Shown here one piece after another: positions 12,037-18,981 of a DNA stretch of 25,578 nucleotides. Positions within the stretch are counted from its first letter, which is position 1. Each line of letters starts with the position of its first letter. A model generated the notes under the pieces. That model had not been told where the DNA came from. It saw only the letters and a list, made by a program, of their open reading frames with translations, and searched no databases. Both the position numbers and the translations under genes were made by a program. Origin of the DNA: a virus. Where the stretch lies: the IMG/VR virus record IMGVR_UViG_3300032278_004269, positions 1-25,578 of that record; one strand, 5' to 3'.

Positions 12037-13074
12037 ATGTCTCGCCCGGCAACGACCAGGCTTAAGGTCAACCCGGCGCAGGGCGTGATGCCTTCGCTGC
12101 AATTCTGCCTGCTGGACCAGCTGCAGATCGATCCGGCCTATCAGCGATCGATGGACAACGAGCAATCGCTCTCTTTGGTCCGGCGCATCGCGACATACTG
12201 GAACTGGGATCTATGCCAGCCGCTCGTCGTCGCGCGTCGTGACGATGGCGGTCTTTGGGTGGTCGACGGTCAGCACAGGCTGGCGGCTGCCCGGCTGCGG
12301 GACGACATTCCGCAGCTGCCTTGCGTGGTCAGTAATTACGCGAGTGCCGCTGATGAAGCGGCGTCGTTCGTCGCACTGAACCGGGAACGCCGTCCGCTGT
12401 CCGCGCTCGACCTGTTCCGGGCCGCGATCTCGGCGGGCGACGAAACCGCGCTGGCAGTCTCGGCAGCGATGACCGAATTCGGGCTGTCCGTCGCGCCGCA
12501 CACGAATTGCACCGCTTGGAAGCCCGGCATGGTTTCCAATGTGAAGGCAATCGAACGGGCGTGGCGCGTCGCTGGACCGGCACGAACCCGCCGCGCGCTT
12601 TCCACCATGGCGAGCGCATTTTCAGGCCAGGTGCTGCAATACTGCGGGACGGTCTTTGCCGCCGCGATGGGCGGCGTCGAGCATTGCCGCGACGACGATC
12701 GCGTCATCGCGGTCCTGCGGCGTATCGGTCAAAGCGGGTTTCGGGAGAAGGTGGCGCTGTACCGGGCAAGGTCGCCCAACACGCGCTTTGCCGAAGCGGC
12801 GGCGGCGATCATGCGCGCGCAGCTGGGCGCCCAGCCGGGCGATCCCGCTGTCGCTTTGCAGCCGGCGCCCCGCCCCCCGGCTCGCACTGCACCGTCACCG
12901 ACGAAACCGGCGCCAGTCGCCCCGTCGGGACTGCGCGCGCCCGTCGTCGTCGCCCCCGACCGCTCGGAAGCCGAAATGCTGTGGTGCGATCAGTGCGACC
13001 GGCGCGTCCGCAAAGAGGCCGCGACCTTCTGCACGAAGAAATTCTGTTCGATCCGCAAGGGAGCCGTCGCGTGA
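12037..13074 (+). CDS. ParB/Srx-like DGQHR-domain protein (DUF6551-like)
   Basis: A 345-residue protein. The N-terminal ParB-like fold has LQIDPAYQRSMD (about 29-40), PLVVARRDDGGLWVVDGQHRLAAAR with the DGQHR motif at 77-81, and CVVSN. A helical middle domain (about 105-270) follows, then a Pro/Ala-rich linker (about 275-300) and a C-terminal zinc knuckle with C317-x2-C320 and C332-x4-C337. ParB-superfamily members of this kind include nucleases and nucleotide-dependent enzymes, and the activity here is not determinable. ATG at 12037 follows the previous stop directly, with AAAGGAG 8 bases upstream. Its stop overlaps the GP88-like gene's GTG (GTGA), so the two are tightly coupled. Confidence 0.85.
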   Translation: MSRPATTRLKVNPAQGVMPSLQFCLLDQLQIDPAYQRSMDNEQSLSLVRRIATYWNWDLCQPLVVARRDDGGLWVVDGQHRLAAARLRDDIPQLPCVVSNYASAADEAASFVALNRERRPLSALDLFRAAISAGDETALAVSAAMTEFGLSVAPHTNCTAWKPGMVSNVKAIERAWRVAGPARTRRALSTMASAFSGQVLQYCGTVFAAAMGGVEHCRDDDRVIAVLRRIGQSGFREKVALYRARSPNTRFAEAAAAIMRAQLGAQPGDPAVALQPAPRPPARTAPSPTKPAPVAPSGLRAPVVVAPDRSEAEMLWCDQCDRRVRKEAATFCTKKFCSIRKGAVA

Positions 13075-13820
13075 AGTCGTCCGCGCTCCGGCGTCACCAA
13101 TCGATCGAGCCGCGCGGCCGGGGCGTCGTCCTGTCGGCGCTTGATCCGGCGCATCGGTTCGGTCGCACGCTGTTTCCGAGCCGCGTTTTCGAGGTCGGCG
13201 AAGTCACGCGCGTCCTGATCGACGGGCACCAGAGCCGCAAGATCGGCAAGATCGTTCAGAAAGGCAGGCTGCGCGGCCGGCCGATTTTCACCTTGACCCT
13301 CGAGGAGCGCGCGACGTGCCCGCGAACCTGCGCCGCTTGGTCGATCTGCTACGGCAACAACATGCAGGCCGCCCAGCGGATCGTCGCCGGGCCTGCGCTT
13401 GAGGCTCGGTTGTGGGATGAGCTTGAGGCACTACAGTCCCGCCACCCTCGCGGCTTCCTTGTCAGCCTGCATATCCTGGGCGACTTCTACTCGGTTGCCT
13501 ATGTCGATTTCTGGCGCCGCGCGCTCGACGAGTTTCCCGCGCTGCATGTGTTCGGCTTCACCGCGCGACTGCCCGACGCTGATCCGATCGGCGCTGCCGT
13601 CGAGGCGCTTTCCGCGTCGCAATGGGACCGATTCCTAATCCGGGTTTCCGGGCGTCGTTCGCCTGAAAAGTCGGCGATCGTCAGTGATTTGACCGACGAT
13701 CTGACCGATTCCCTTGGCGTGGTCTGTCCCGCGCAGACCGGCGCGTCGCTGTGCTGTGCGACCTGCGCGCTGTGTTTCACGCCCGGCTTCACTCGCTCGA
13801 TCGTTTTCAGGAGGCATTGA
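13071..13820 (+). CDS. GP88-like cysteine-rich protein, possible Fe-S enzyme
   Basis: A 249-residue protein. A cysteine cluster C83-x3-C87-x5-C93 lies in LEERATCPRTCAAWSICYGNNM, followed by a conserved LHILGDFYSVAYVDFWRRALDEFPALHVFGFTAR (about 133-166) and a C-terminal cysteine group (C219, C228, C229, C232, C235). This resembles the phage 'gene product 88' family and, more distantly, the GD-x-F / P-x-H / T-x-R pattern of DUF5131 proteins, suggesting a radical-SAM-like barrel. The reaction is unknown. GTG at 13071 was chosen because it makes GTGA with the ParB-like gene; the open frame back to 12507 overlaps that gene and is spurious. Confidence 0.75.
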   Translation: MKSSALRRHQSIEPRGRGVVLSALDPAHRFGRTLFPSRVFEVGEVTRVLIDGHQSRKIGKIVQKGRLRGRPIFTLTLEERATCPRTCAAWSICYGNNMQAAQRIVAGPALEARLWDELEALQSRHPRGFLVSLHILGDFYSVAYVDFWRRALDEFPALHVFGFTARLPDADPIGAAVEALSASQWDRFLIRVSGRRSPEKSAIVSDLTDDLTDSLGVVCPAQTGASLCCATCALCFTPGFTRSIVFRRH

Positions 13821-14008
13821 TGCAAATCACGAGCTTTTTCCGAAAGCAGTCACCTAACAACCCCGCCCGCGAACTCGCCCTGATCGGCGTGCGCAAGCGC
13901 CGAGCGACGGTGGCCGAGATGACCGAGCGGTTGCGCCAGGACATCGCTGCGGGCCGTATCGCTCAGATCGCGCCGCGCGAGGTTGTCGTCGCCGAGGTTC
14001 GGCGGTGA
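13820..14008 (+). CDS. Hypothetical protein (62 aa)
   Basis: A 62-residue basic, helical protein starting MQITSFFRKQSPNNPARELA and containing RKRRATVAEMTERLRQDIAAGRIAQIAPREVVVAEVRR. ATG at 13820 has a strong CAGGAGG ribosome site and overlaps the preceding stop by one base; its own stop overlaps the next GTG (GTGA). Function unknown; the basic charge is compatible with nucleic-acid binding. Confidence 0.75.
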   Translation: MQITSFFRKQSPNNPARELALIGVRKRRATVAEMTERLRQDIAAGRIAQIAPREVVVAEVRR

Positions 14009-14727
14009 CCGGCGGCTCCCTCAACCTCCGCGCCTATCGCATTGCACGCCGCGACGGTAGCAGCGTTGAGGACGCCTGCGCACTCTCCGGCATTTCGCCC
14101 GCCGAGGCAGCGCTGATCGAGCGCGACGACGCGAGATATCCGCCGGGGCCGGAGTGTTTCGAGCCTCTCAATCCCGCGAAAAATATTCCCGAAAATATTC
14201 CTGAACCCGAGCCGGACGGCCTTCCGGCATACCGAAAGGAATCCGACATGCCCAAGCACGACCTGCCCGACGAAGCCGACGATACGCCGGAAGATTTCAA
14301 TCCGCTGATCGAGCTGGCAGCCGAAACGCTTCGCGGCGACATTCGCGACAGCCTGCTCGACTGGTTCAAGGCGCAGCCGAAGTCGTGGCCGTTCATGTCG
14401 GAAACCGAACAGCGCAATCTCGCCGACGCCGCCGATCGCTATTCGCGCGAGCTGATCAAGCAGGCGTGCAAGATCATTGCGGCCGGGGAACGCCCGACGT
14501 TCGTCGCCAAGCTGGTCGAGTACAAGGAAAAGGACGGCGTCGAGGCAAAGCTCAAGCTGCCCAGCCAAGGCGAAGTCGTCGCCGCGCTGCATGAGGCCTG
14601 CGGTCGCGAAGTGCTGGTCGTGACCTCGGGCGCCGAGGATTTTATGAACGAAGGCGGCGGCCCGGAAATCGACGCCGATCAGCCCAAGTTCCCGAACCTC
14701 GGCGAAGAATACGACGAAGCCGCATGA
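14005..14727 (+). CDS. Hypothetical early phage protein upstream of rusA (240 aa)
   Basis: A 240-residue protein with two parts. Residues 1-50 look like a small HTH (RIARRDGSSVEDACALSGISPAEAALIERDD). A Pro/Glu linker with a duplicated NIPENIPEPEP word (about 60-70) follows. Residues 82-240 are a helical, charged domain (LIELAAETLRGDIRDSLLDWFKAQPKSWPFMSETEQRNLADAADRYSRELIKQACKIIAAGERPTFVAKLVEYKEKDGVEAKLKLPSQ) with an acidic end. An internal ATG at 14248 is preceded by AAAGGA, so a shorter second product is possible. This type commonly precedes rusA in related phages. GTG start at 14005 in GTGA. Confidence 0.82.
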   Translation: MTGGSLNLRAYRIARRDGSSVEDACALSGISPAEAALIERDDARYPPGPECFEPLNPAKNIPENIPEPEPDGLPAYRKESDMPKHDLPDEADDTPEDFNPLIELAAETLRGDIRDSLLDWFKAQPKSWPFMSETEQRNLADAADRYSRELIKQACKIIAAGERPTFVAKLVEYKEKDGVEAKLKLPSQGEVVAALHEACGREVLVVTSGAEDFMNEGGGPEIDADQPKFPNLGEEYDEAA

Positions 14728-15140
14728 TCACCTTCGTCGTCCCCGGCCAGCCCCAAGCGAAAGGTCGTCCCCGCATTACCACGCGGCGCGGCTTCGCGCG
14801 CGCCTATACCCCGGCAAAGACGGTCGCCTATGAAGGGCTGATCGCGATTGCCGGACAACAGGCGATGGCTGGCCGGGCGCCGATCGAAGGACCTGTTGCG
14901 ATCGCGATCACCGCGACTTTCCAGATCCCGAAGTCATGGTCGAAGCGCCAGCGCGCGGCGGCTGAAACAGGCCTGCTGGCGCACACCGGCAAGCCCGACC
15001 TCGACAACATCGCCAAGGCGGTTGGCGACGGCCTCAACGGCGTCGTCTGGGCGGATGACAGCCAGGTCGCGCGCCTCACGATGGACAAGCGCTATGGCGT
15101 CGCGCCGGGGCTCTACGTTGCCGTGGAGCCGATTTCATGA
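14724..15140 (+). CDS. rusA: RusA-type Holliday junction resolvase
   Basis: A 138-residue endonuclease of the RusA family, which cuts four-way DNA junctions during phage recombination and replication. It begins ITFVVPGQPQAKGRPRITTR and has the diagnostic KPDLDNIAKAVGDGLNGVVWADDSQV (about 91-116) with the metal-binding aspartates (in PDLDN and WADDSQV). Length is normal for the family. ATG at 14724 overlaps the previous stop (ATGA), and its stop overlaps the next start (ATGA). Confidence 0.95.
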   Translation: MITFVVPGQPQAKGRPRITTRRGFARAYTPAKTVAYEGLIAIAGQQAMAGRAPIEGPVAIAITATFQIPKSWSKRQRAAAETGLLAHTGKPDLDNIAKAVGDGLNGVVWADDSQVARLTMDKRYGVAPGLYVAVEPIS

Positions 15141-15310
15141 AGCCCGCCCCAGTCTTCACCGTGTCAACGTCGCCGCGCCTTCCCGGCGCTCGCCTGTCGC
15201 TTGCTGGCCAGTGGGGCAATATGCCCTTTGCCGACGTCAGCGCCGCCGAGGCCGAGGCGCGCCGTATCGGCGGCATTGCCGCGACGATCAGGCGGGAGAG
15301 CGCCCGGTGA
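15137..15310 (+). CDS. Hypothetical protein (57 aa)
   Basis: A 57-residue ORF starting MKPAPVFTVSTSPRLPGARL and ending AEARRIGGIAATIRRESAR. ATG at 15137 overlaps the rusA stop, and its TGA overlaps the GTG of the next gene. There are no membrane segments or known motifs. Confidence 0.65.
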   Translation: MKPAPVFTVSTSPRLPGARLSLAGQWGNMPFADVSAAEAEARRIGGIAATIRRESAR

Positions 15311-15486
15311 GCAACGTGGTCGCCCTGCCGACGAGCCGCGCGGTCGATGACGCATGGGGCCGCTACATCGCGCTGATCGAGGCGCAGAAAGCCGACGACG
15401 CGCTGTTGACCGATGTCGCCCACCAGCAGGCCGTGGCGCGTGCCTGGGCGGTTTGGCGCGACCTTTTTCTCGCATGGGCGAAATGA
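15307..15486 (+). CDS. Hypothetical protein (59 aa)
   Basis: A 59-residue helical protein, MSNVVALPTSRAVDDAWGRY continuing IALIEAQKADDALLTDVAHQQAVARAWAVWRDLFLAWAK, with several Trp residues on one long helix. GTG at 15307 overlaps the previous stop and its TGA overlaps the helicase ATG, so it is coupled to the helicase. No family recognised. Confidence 0.7.
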   Translation: MSNVVALPTSRAVDDAWGRYIALIEAQKADDALLTDVAHQQAVARAWAVWRDLFLAWAK

Positions 15487-16919
15487 TGCTGGCGATGCAG
15501 GAACCCGTAGAACAGAACATGCTCGCCAACATCGAGACCGAGGCGGCGTTGCTCGGCGCGTTGATGATCGAGAACGGCTTGGTCGATCGCGTGGCCGACC
15601 TGCTGACGCCTGCCGACTTCGTCGAGCCGGTGCACGGCCGGATTTACGAAAGCATCACGATCGAAACAGCTGCAGGACGCGCAGCGACGCCGGTGACGCT
15701 GCGCAGCCGGTTCGCCGACGATCCCGGCATCGCGAAGCTTGGCGGCCCGAGCTATCTCGCGCAGCTGACCGGCTCCGGCGCCGGGTTGATCGGGTACCGG
15801 CACTTTGCCGAGCAGATCGCGGACTTGGCCGCGCGCCGTCGTCTGTGCGCAAGCCTCACCGACATCATCGCCAAGGTCACCGACTACACCGATCAAGGCT
15901 ACCGACCGATCGCGGAGATCGTCGACGAAGCCGACGGCGCATTGGTGACAGCCGCCGGCCGTCGCGACGAAGCGCGCATGGTCGACATGGCGCAAGGCAT
16001 CAAGGGCGCGATCAGGCGGATCGAGAGCATCGTCGAAAACGAAGGCCGCGTCGGCGCCACGACCGGCATTTACGACTTCGATGCCATGATCGGCGGTTTC
16101 GAACCCGGACAGCTGGTGATCGTCGCCGGACGGCCGGGCATGGGCAAGACCGCCGTTGCCTGCTCGTTCACCAATGGTCTGGCGCAGCGCGGACATGGGG
16201 TTTTCTATGCCAGCCTCGAGATGTCCGCGACCGACATTTCGACGCGCATGATCTCCGACGCCGCCTGCGTTGCCCCCGGCCAGTGGCTTCCGTTCAACAA
16301 TCTGGTCGAGGGACGCCTCAACAATGCCGATTGGGCCGTGCTGAAGGCGACGGAGCAGCACATGGCGTCGTGGCCCGTGCGGATCGACGATCGCAGCGCG
16401 ATGACGCTGGGACGGCTCCAACTGGGCGCCCGCCGTGCCAAGCGCAGCCTCGAAGCCAAGGGGCAGAAGCTTTCGGTCGTGATCGTCGATTACCTGACCC
16501 TCATGGCACCGACCAAAGCCGAACGAGGCATGTCCACGAACGACGTCGTGGCGCACTTCAGCAAGGGCCTGAAGGCGCTGGCGAAGGACCTCGGCGTCAC
16601 CGTGATCGCCCTTGCCCAGCTCAACCGCGCCGTCGAACAGCGCGACGACAAGCGCCCGATGCTCGCCGACCTGCGCGACAGCGGCCAGATCGAACAGGAC
16701 GCCGACGCAGTGGTCTTCCTCTACCGCGAGGAATATTATCTCGCGCAGGCCAAGCCGAAGCCGGGAAACGAGGAAGCCCACGAGGAACGCGTCGCCGCTG
16801 CGAAGGGCAAGCTCGAGATGATCCTCGCCAAGCGCCGCAACGGCCGAACCGGGCGCGTGCAGGTTCAATATCTGGCGCCGTATCAGGCGGTGCGCTCAAG
16901 CGATTGGGGGCGGCTGTGA
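15483..16919 (+). CDS. dnaB: DnaB-type replicative DNA helicase
   Basis: A 478-residue hexameric helicase that unwinds the phage replication fork. The N-terminal DnaB domain (NIETEAALLGALMIENG to about 155) is followed by a RecA-like ATPase: Walker A GRPGMGKT (216-223), FYASLEMSATDISTRMI (about 241-257), Walker B VVIVDYLTLM (about 332-341), VIALAQLNRAVEQRDDKRPMLADLRDSGQIEQDADAVVFLYREEYY (about 374-419) and a C-terminal LAKRRNGRTGRVQVQY. ATG at 15483 (MMLAMQEPVEQ) gives ATGA with the 59-aa gene; the longer frame overlaps it. It should act with the O-like protein encoded downstream, as no separate helicase loader is recognisable. Confidence 0.95.
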   Translation: MMLAMQEPVEQNMLANIETEAALLGALMIENGLVDRVADLLTPADFVEPVHGRIYESITIETAAGRAATPVTLRSRFADDPGIAKLGGPSYLAQLTGSGAGLIGYRHFAEQIADLAARRRLCASLTDIIAKVTDYTDQGYRPIAEIVDEADGALVTAAGRRDEARMVDMAQGIKGAIRRIESIVENEGRVGATTGIYDFDAMIGGFEPGQLVIVAGRPGMGKTAVACSFTNGLAQRGHGVFYASLEMSATDISTRMISDAACVAPGQWLPFNNLVEGRLNNADWAVLKATEQHMASWPVRIDDRSAMTLGRLQLGARRAKRSLEAKGQKLSVVIVDYLTLMAPTKAERGMSTNDVVAHFSKGLKALAKDLGVTVIALAQLNRAVEQRDDKRPMLADLRDSGQIEQDADAVVFLYREEYYLAQAKPKPGNEEAHEERVAAAKGKLEMILAKRRNGRTGRVQVQYLAPYQAVRSSDWGRL

Positions 16920-17500
16920 GCAAGGCGGCAAAAGAGCCCTGGATGAAGTTCTACCCGCAAGACTGGCGGGCCGACGAGAAGCTGCGGATGTGCAGCCTCG
17001 CGGCCCGTGGATTGTGGATGGAAATGCTTTGCTTAGCCGCCAAATCCGATCGGCCGGGCTTTCTGCTTTTGAATGGCCGGCCCCTTGATCCCGCGGACCT
17101 AGCGCGACTTGTGGGAGCATCGGAGCCGGAGACTGCAAGGCTGGTTGGTGAGCTTGAGCAATGGGGTGTCTTCTCCAGGGATCGCCACGGCTGCATTTTT
17201 GATCGCGCTTTGGTGCGCGCTCACGTCAAGCGCGCCTTGCGGCAGATCGCGCGCGATATGACCGATGACGAGCTGCTCGCGACGGCCATTTCATGGTCGG
17301 CCGCGCGCAAGGCTGTTTTCGAAAGGGATGGGCTGCGCTGCACCTATTGCGGTTCGGAGGAAGGCCCGTTTGAGGTCGATCACATCGTTCCAAGGTCGCG
17401 CGGTGGCAGCAATTGCCCGTCCAATCTGACGGTGGCCTGTCGGCCCTGCAATATCAGCAAATTCAATCATCCCGTGGAGGTGTGGCTCGATGGCCGGTAA
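16916..17500 (+). CDS. HNH endonuclease with replication-protein-like N-terminal domain
   Basis: A 194-residue fusion. Residues 1-105 (EPWMKFYPQDWRADEKLRMCSLAARGLWMEM ... LARLVGASEPETARLVGELEQWGVFSRD) form a DUF1376-like winged-helix region that closely resembles the N-terminus of the next gene. Residues about 125-194 are an HNH nuclease: FERDGLRCTYCGSEEGPFEVDHIVPRSRGGSNCPSNLTVACRPCN, with two CxxC pairs and the DH catalytic pair. GTG at 16916 overlaps the helicase stop (GTGA), and the end overlaps the next gene by 11 bases. It looks like a mobile HNH joined to a duplicated domain. DNA cleavage near the origin gene or a packaging role are both conceivable. Confidence 0.88.
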   Translation: MSKAAKEPWMKFYPQDWRADEKLRMCSLAARGLWMEMLCLAAKSDRPGFLLLNGRPLDPADLARLVGASEPETARLVGELEQWGVFSRDRHGCIFDRALVRAHVKRALRQIARDMTDDELLATAISWSAARKAVFERDGLRCTYCGSEEGPFEVDHIVPRSRGGSNCPSNLTVACRPCNISKFNHPVEVWLDGR

Positions 17501-18287
17501 TCCCTGGATGAAATGGTATCCCAGCGACTGGAGGGCGGACCCGCTTGTGCGCGCATGCTCTCCGATCGCTCGGTATGTGTGGATGGAAATGATCGGCCTC
17601 ATGCATGAGGCGGAACCTTACGGACATCTCGTCCTAGCCGGAAAGCCGCTCGACTATAGCACGTTGGCGCGCCTGATTGGCATGGAGGTAGGTGAGGTAA
17701 AGCGAGCCGTCAAAGAGCTTGAAAGCCGAAACGTCTTCAGCCGCTCAGAAGACGGCGCAATCTTCTCGCGACGCATGATCCGCGACGAAAACCGCCGAAA
17801 GACACTGGCAAAAAACGGTCAGAGAGGAGGAAACCCCGGCCTTAAAAAACAAGGGGTTAGTCCGCGTTTGGATAACCAAGAGGATATCCAAACTCCCAAC
17901 CAAAAGGATAAGCCCCAGAAGCCAGAAGCCAGAAGCCAGAAGCTAGAAAGCAATAACAACGGCAGTCCTTTTACACCGCGCGCGAGCCCGGACGTGCGGC
18001 GTGAATTGCCGATTTCGGAGTTCGAGCAGCAGTGCCGTCTGCTGGCGGACACGATCAACCTCACCCGCCCGGTTGCCGCACCGGATCGCCAAGCCCTGCG
18101 CCAGTGGCTTGCCGAGGGTTTCGACTTCAAGTTCCACGTCATCGAGGGCGCCAAGTCCGTCGTCGCGCGAGCCGAAGCGAGGGGCAGCGCGATCCATTCG
18201 TTCAAGTACCTCGACGCCGGCATTCGCGAGTATCGGGCCGAATGGCTGGCCGAGCGCGAACGCCTCCGCGTCGGGGCGAGGTCGTGA
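17490..18287 (+). CDS. O-like replication initiator candidate (winged-helix N-terminus)
   Basis: A 265-residue protein. Residues 1-105 (NPWMKWYPSDWRADPLVRACSPIARYVWMEM ... LARLIGMEVGEVKRAVKELESRNVFSR) match DUF1376-like winged-helix domains of phage replication proteins. A low-complexity polar linker (about 110-165; GNPGLKKQGVSPRLDNQEDI, PQKPEARSQKLESNNNGSP) is followed by a helical C-terminal domain (FEQQCRLLADTINLTRPVAAPDRQALRQWLAEGFDFKFHVIEGAKSVVARAEARG). Domain order mirrors lambda O: DNA-binding N-terminus, linker carrying the origin at DNA level, C-terminus for helicase contact. Function is inferred. ATG at 17490 lies inside the end of the HNH gene. Confidence 0.75.
   Translation: MAGNPWMKWYPSDWRADPLVRACSPIARYVWMEMIGLMHEAEPYGHLVLAGKPLDYSTLARLIGMEVGEVKRAVKELESRNVFSRSEDGAIFSRRMIRDENRRKTLAKNGQRGGNPGLKKQGVSPRLDNQEDIQTPNQKDKPQKPEARSQKLESNNNGSPFTPRASPDVRRELPISEFEQQCRLLADTINLTRPVAAPDRQALRQWLAEGFDFKFHVIEGAKSVVARAEARGSAIHSFKYLDAGIREYRAEWLAERERLRVGARS
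17832..17949. other. Candidate phage replication origin inside the O-like gene
   Basis: An AT-richer island in a GC-rich gene. It holds AACCCC / GGGGTT (17832-17837 and 17853-17858) around an A-run, a perfect 9-bp inverted repeat GTTTGGATA / TATCCAAAC (17866-17874 and 17885-17893), and four tandem CCAGAAG heptamers (17915-17942) with a degenerate fifth. Clustered repeats with AT-rich DNA in the linker-coding part of the initiator gene is the lambda ori arrangement. Confidence 0.5.
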
Positions 18288-18346
18288 TGCCGAAATTGTC
18301 GCCCGTCGCCCGGATTTCCGGGGGACCCATGATCAGGATAGTTTGA
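18287..18346 (+). CDS. Possible micro-ORF (19 aa)
   Basis: A 19-codon ORF (MPKLSPVARISGGPMIRIV) that starts in TGATG with the preceding stop and ends 4 bases before the terminase small subunit. It has no ribosome site of its own and no similarity; the 63-base gap may simply be untranslated. Confidence 0.2.
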   Translation: MPKLSPVARISGGPMIRIV

Positions 18347-18350
18347 GATT

Positions 18351-18977
18351 ATGACCGAGAAATCCGCATCATCGCTGACGCCAAGGCAGGAGTTGTTCGT
18401 CGCGGAATACCTGGTCGACCTGAACGCGACACAGGCGGCTATCCGCGCCGGGTACAGCCCGAAGACCGCGCACGTCCAAGGCCCCAGACTGTTAGGAAAT
18501 GTTGCCGTTTGCGAAGCTGTCAGCAAAGCGCGCCAGAAGTTGGTAAAACGCACCGAGGTGACGCAGGACCGGGTCATCGCCGAACTGGCCAAGATCGGGT
18601 TTTCCGACATCCGCCGGGCAGTTGCGTGGCGCACCGATGTTGCCGTTGCCGCGCCCGATGAACGCTCGCTCGACGAGATCATGGAGGAAGGCCCCGGCGA
18701 GGTCCGGCACGCCATCACGAACCAGGTCGAGCTTGTCGATAGCGACCGGATCGACGACGACACTGCGGCTGCGATTGCCGAGATCAGCCAGACCGATAAG
18801 GGCGGGCTGAAGGTCAAGTTCCACGACAAGCAAGCCGCGCTTGTGAGCTTGGCGCGCCATCTCGGCATGTTCACCGACAAGGTCGATTTGCGCGCTGCGG
18901 TGGCGACGGCGAAGGTTGACCCCGGCGACGGTCCCGACGCTGCAAAGGCCTATGAGGCGATGCTGAAGGGGCTGTGA
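18351..18977 (+). CDS. terS: Terminase small subunit
   Basis: A 208-residue protein of the Terminase_2 family, which recognises phage DNA for packaging. The N-terminus LTPRQELFVAEYLVDLNATQAAIRAGYSPKTAHVQGPRLLGN is the diagnostic HTH-containing segment (about 10-51). It is followed by VTQDRVIAELAKIGFSDIRRAV and, near the C-terminus, KVKFHDKQAALVSLARHLGMFTDKVDL. Length is typical. It lies 4 bases upstream of the large subunit and starts the late packaging block. The ribosome site is weak. Confidence 0.95.
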   Translation: MTEKSASSLTPRQELFVAEYLVDLNATQAAIRAGYSPKTAHVQGPRLLGNVAVCEAVSKARQKLVKRTEVTQDRVIAELAKIGFSDIRRAVAWRTDVAVAAPDERSLDEIMEEGPGEVRHAITNQVELVDSDRIDDDTAAAIAEISQTDKGGLKVKFHDKQAALVSLARHLGMFTDKVDLRAAVATAKVDPGDGPDAAKAYEAMLKGL

Positions 18978-18981
18978 GCCC

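Noticed and set aside
12507-13070. N-terminal extension of the GP88-like protein through the ParB-like gene
   Set aside because: It overlaps a well-supported gene in another frame; the GTG at 13071 matches the coupling pattern.
15363-16868. 501-residue open frame on the minus strand opposite the helicase
   Set aside because: Antisense to a clear DnaB helicase, with no motifs, operon fit or start signals.
15413-16915. Long N-terminal extension of the HNH protein through the helicase gene
   Set aside because: The frame is open by chance in GC-rich DNA. The domain begins at the GTG at 16916, which overlaps the helicase stop in the usual GTGA way.
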